Assembly: GCF_030407495.1 (NCBI RefSeq)
Contig: NZ_JASDDG010000020.1
Location: 18,492 to 82,491, forward strand
DNA length: 64,000 bases
Direction of reading: 5' to 3'
Source of the DNA: Arthrobacter sp. APC 3897
GTDB lineage: Bacteria; Actinomycetota; Actinomycetes; Actinomycetales; Micrococcaceae
Part shown: piece after piece, positions 62,829-64,000 of the stretch
Layout: each line of letters begins with the position of its first letter
Position numbering within the stretch: the first letter of the stretch is position 1
Notes under the pieces: model-generated
The model's input: only the letters and a program-made list of their open reading frames with translations
Told to the model about the DNA's origin: nothing
Databases searched by the model: none
Program-made: the position numbers and the translations under genes

Positions 62829-64000
62829 TTACTTCTTTCTCCCGCCGGACTGTGCCCCGGGATTGCGCTTGGTAGCCGGCGCAGCGAGCTGCAGCAGCGG
62901 GACTTCCCGTTCGGCGCGGGTCAGGGAACCGTGCTGGCCCACCACTTCCAGGGACGCGGGTTTCATTCGCCGCAGGTCATACAATGCGATCGGCTCGCGT
63001 GCCATCACCAGGACGTCGCCGATGCGCGGCAGTACTGAGGGCGAAACAACCGGCCCGAAGTAACCGGCGTTCACGGCTTCTTCCCGGGTGGCGATCCAGA
63101 TTTTGGTGCCGTAGGAGCGGCGCCAGGCATCCATCAGCTTCTGCCGCTCCTGTTCACCGGTGCCGGGCTCCAAGTACAGGTGCACCATGCGCGGCTCGCC
63201 CGCGGTGTGCCGCACACCGGCAATGAGCGAGGGATCTGCCGAGAAGTCACGCCGGTGCTCCGGAGCGATGTCCACCATGCCGTGGTCCGCCGTGAGCAGC
63301 AGGAGCGTGTCCGCCGGAATGCGGGAGGCCAGAAGCTTCAGCGTGCTGTCCAGCTCCTCGAGCTGGAAGCCCCACTGCTGGGACTGGGAGCCGTACTTGT
63401 GGCCGGCTTTGTCCAACTCATTCCAGTACAGGTACATCAGCATCCGCGGCGCTGCCGCCAGAGCCTGGGCTGCGGCCGCCACCCGGGCATGGACACCGGT
63501 GGCACCGATGAATTCGCCGCCGCGCAAGGCGGCGCGGGTCATGGCGGAGTCCGCGAACCGCGGAAGGCTTACGGAGGCTACCGGAATGTGCTCAGCCGCC
63601 TGCTCCAGGACGGTGGGGCAGGGTTGCCAGCGCTCGGGGTCCACGCCCGCATCCCAGTTGCCGAGCATGTTGACTACTTTGTCCTGGTCCGGATCCAGTA
63701 CGTCGTATCCGACCATGCCGTGTTCACCCGGCGGGCGTCCGGTTCCCAGCGAGGCCAGGGACGCCGCCGTCGTGGTGGGAAAAGCGGCCGTCAGGACCCT
63801 CGCGGAGGGTACAAAGCTGCGCAGGAACGGTGCATGGCCGCCGCGCTGCTTGAGCAGCGACCAGCCCAGACCGTCCACCATGACAACGCACACGCGCTTG
63901 GCTGCCGGCAGGTTCAGCGTGTTGTTGAACCCAGGCACGCCAAGGACAGCGGCTGAGCTGGTGAGGACGTCTGCAACACTGCTGCGTCCATACCCGGGGG
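62829..64000 (-). CDS. Alkaline phosphatase-superfamily nucleotide pyrophosphatase/phosphodiesterase, 5' partial
   Basis: The frame continues to the window's end, so the start is missing; a GTG at 63938 is an internal codon, because the residues before it (SSAAVLGVPG) fit the family's usual leader. Metal and nucleophile motifs: MVDGLGWSLL, TTTAASLASLGTG (Thr nucleophile region), YWNELDKAGHKYG and LLTADHGMVD. It hydrolyses phosphodiester or pyrophosphate bonds. It resembles the phosphodiesterases encoded next to tdk and sepH in Actinobacteria. Confidence 0.9.
   Translation of the reverse strand, partial: PGYGRSSVADVLTSSAAVLGVPGFNNTLNLPAAKRVCVVMVDGLGWSLLKQRGGHAPFLRSFVPSARVLTAAFPTTTAASLASLGTGRPPGEHGMVGYDVLDPDQDKVVNMLGNWDAGVDPERWQPCPTVLEQAAEHIPVASVSLPRFADSAMTRAALRGGEFIGATGVHARVAAAAQALAAAPRMLMYLYWNELDKAGHKYGSQSQQWGFQLEELDSTLKLLASRIPADTLLLLTADHGMVDIAPEHRRDFSADPSLIAGVRHTAGEPRMVHLYLEPGTGEQERQKLMDAWRRSYGTKIWIATREEAVNAGYFGPVVSPSVLPRIGDVLVMAREPIALYDLRRMKPASLEVVGQHGSLTRAEREVPLLQLAAPATKRNPGAQSGGRKK

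Noticed and set aside
63936..63938. GTG at 63938 as the start of the phosphodiesterase
   Set aside because: The frame continues upstream with family-like residues to the end of the window, so the gene is partial.

Overview
The window is GC-rich chromosomal DNA from an actinobacterium, most likely a member of the Micrococcaceae close to Arthrobacter. The evidence is high third-position GC, frequent GTG and TTG starts, and families largely confined to Actinobacteria: DUF3000 next to an HRDC-type RNase D, paired TrkA/Ceo proteins, DUF3159, DUF3710, DUF3093, DUF4193 and SepH. I saw no rRNA, tRNA, CRISPR array, transposase or phage structural gene. This is read from sequence alone; no database search was possible.

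Layout. 1-7043: tightly overlapping V/A-type ATPase operon (subunits C partial, I, K, F, E, A, B, D). 7422-18397: secreted M14 peptidase, thiolase, release factor RF3, small lipoprotein, DUF6421-SDR-threonine aldolase block, 56-residue membrane protein, DUF3000 and RNase D. 18512-28240: secreted M6 protease, a coupled GNAT/membrane/NfeD-like trio, 5'-nucleotidase, a second GNAT, a short UvrA paralogue, an intergenic repeat cluster and an unrecognised basic protein. 28389-34508: two CNNM/CorC-type membrane proteins and, divergently, the fadA-fadB beta-oxidation pair behind a palindromic operator. 34582-36779: DUF6153-like, DUF305 and Asp-box lipoprotein cluster. 36878-42289: Asp-rich membrane protein, sensor kinase, response regulator, SLC13 carrier and glycerate kinase, all chained by 4-nt overlaps except the last. 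42436-47331: accessory genes (MFS exporter, DinB-like protein, aldo/keto reductase, NmrA-like protein, small unknowns). 47380-60731: conserved housekeeping block (dxs, acnA, RNA methyltransferase, two TrkA proteins, DUF3159, OB-fold, DUF3710, dut, DUF3093, DUF4193, sepH). 60728-64000: XRE regulator with a membrane partner, small unknown, thymidine kinase and a phosphodiesterase that runs off the end.

How the parts work together. The V-ATPase couples ATP to cation movement. The thiolase/FadB pair degrades acyl-CoAs and is probably repressed through the palindrome over its -10 box. The kinase/regulator/SLC13/glycerate-kinase cluster looks like a self-contained sensing, uptake and phosphorylation module for a small hydroxy- or dicarboxylic acid. 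The DUF305 cluster resembles metal- or copper-stress envelope loci. Dxs feeds isoprenoid synthesis, AcnA the TCA cycle, Dut and Tdk the dUMP/dTMP supply, and SepH cell division.

The most interesting signals are: the reduced V-ATPase stator subunit I; the UvrA paralogue lacking the UvrB-binding region; the fadAB operator; the TTCAT-N6-TTCAT box before the kinase operon; the CTTTACAT direct repeats before the XRE/membrane pair; the intergenic repeat cluster at 27.3-27.5 kb; and recurrent leaderless promoter geometry. I found no clearly undescribed defence or mobile system.
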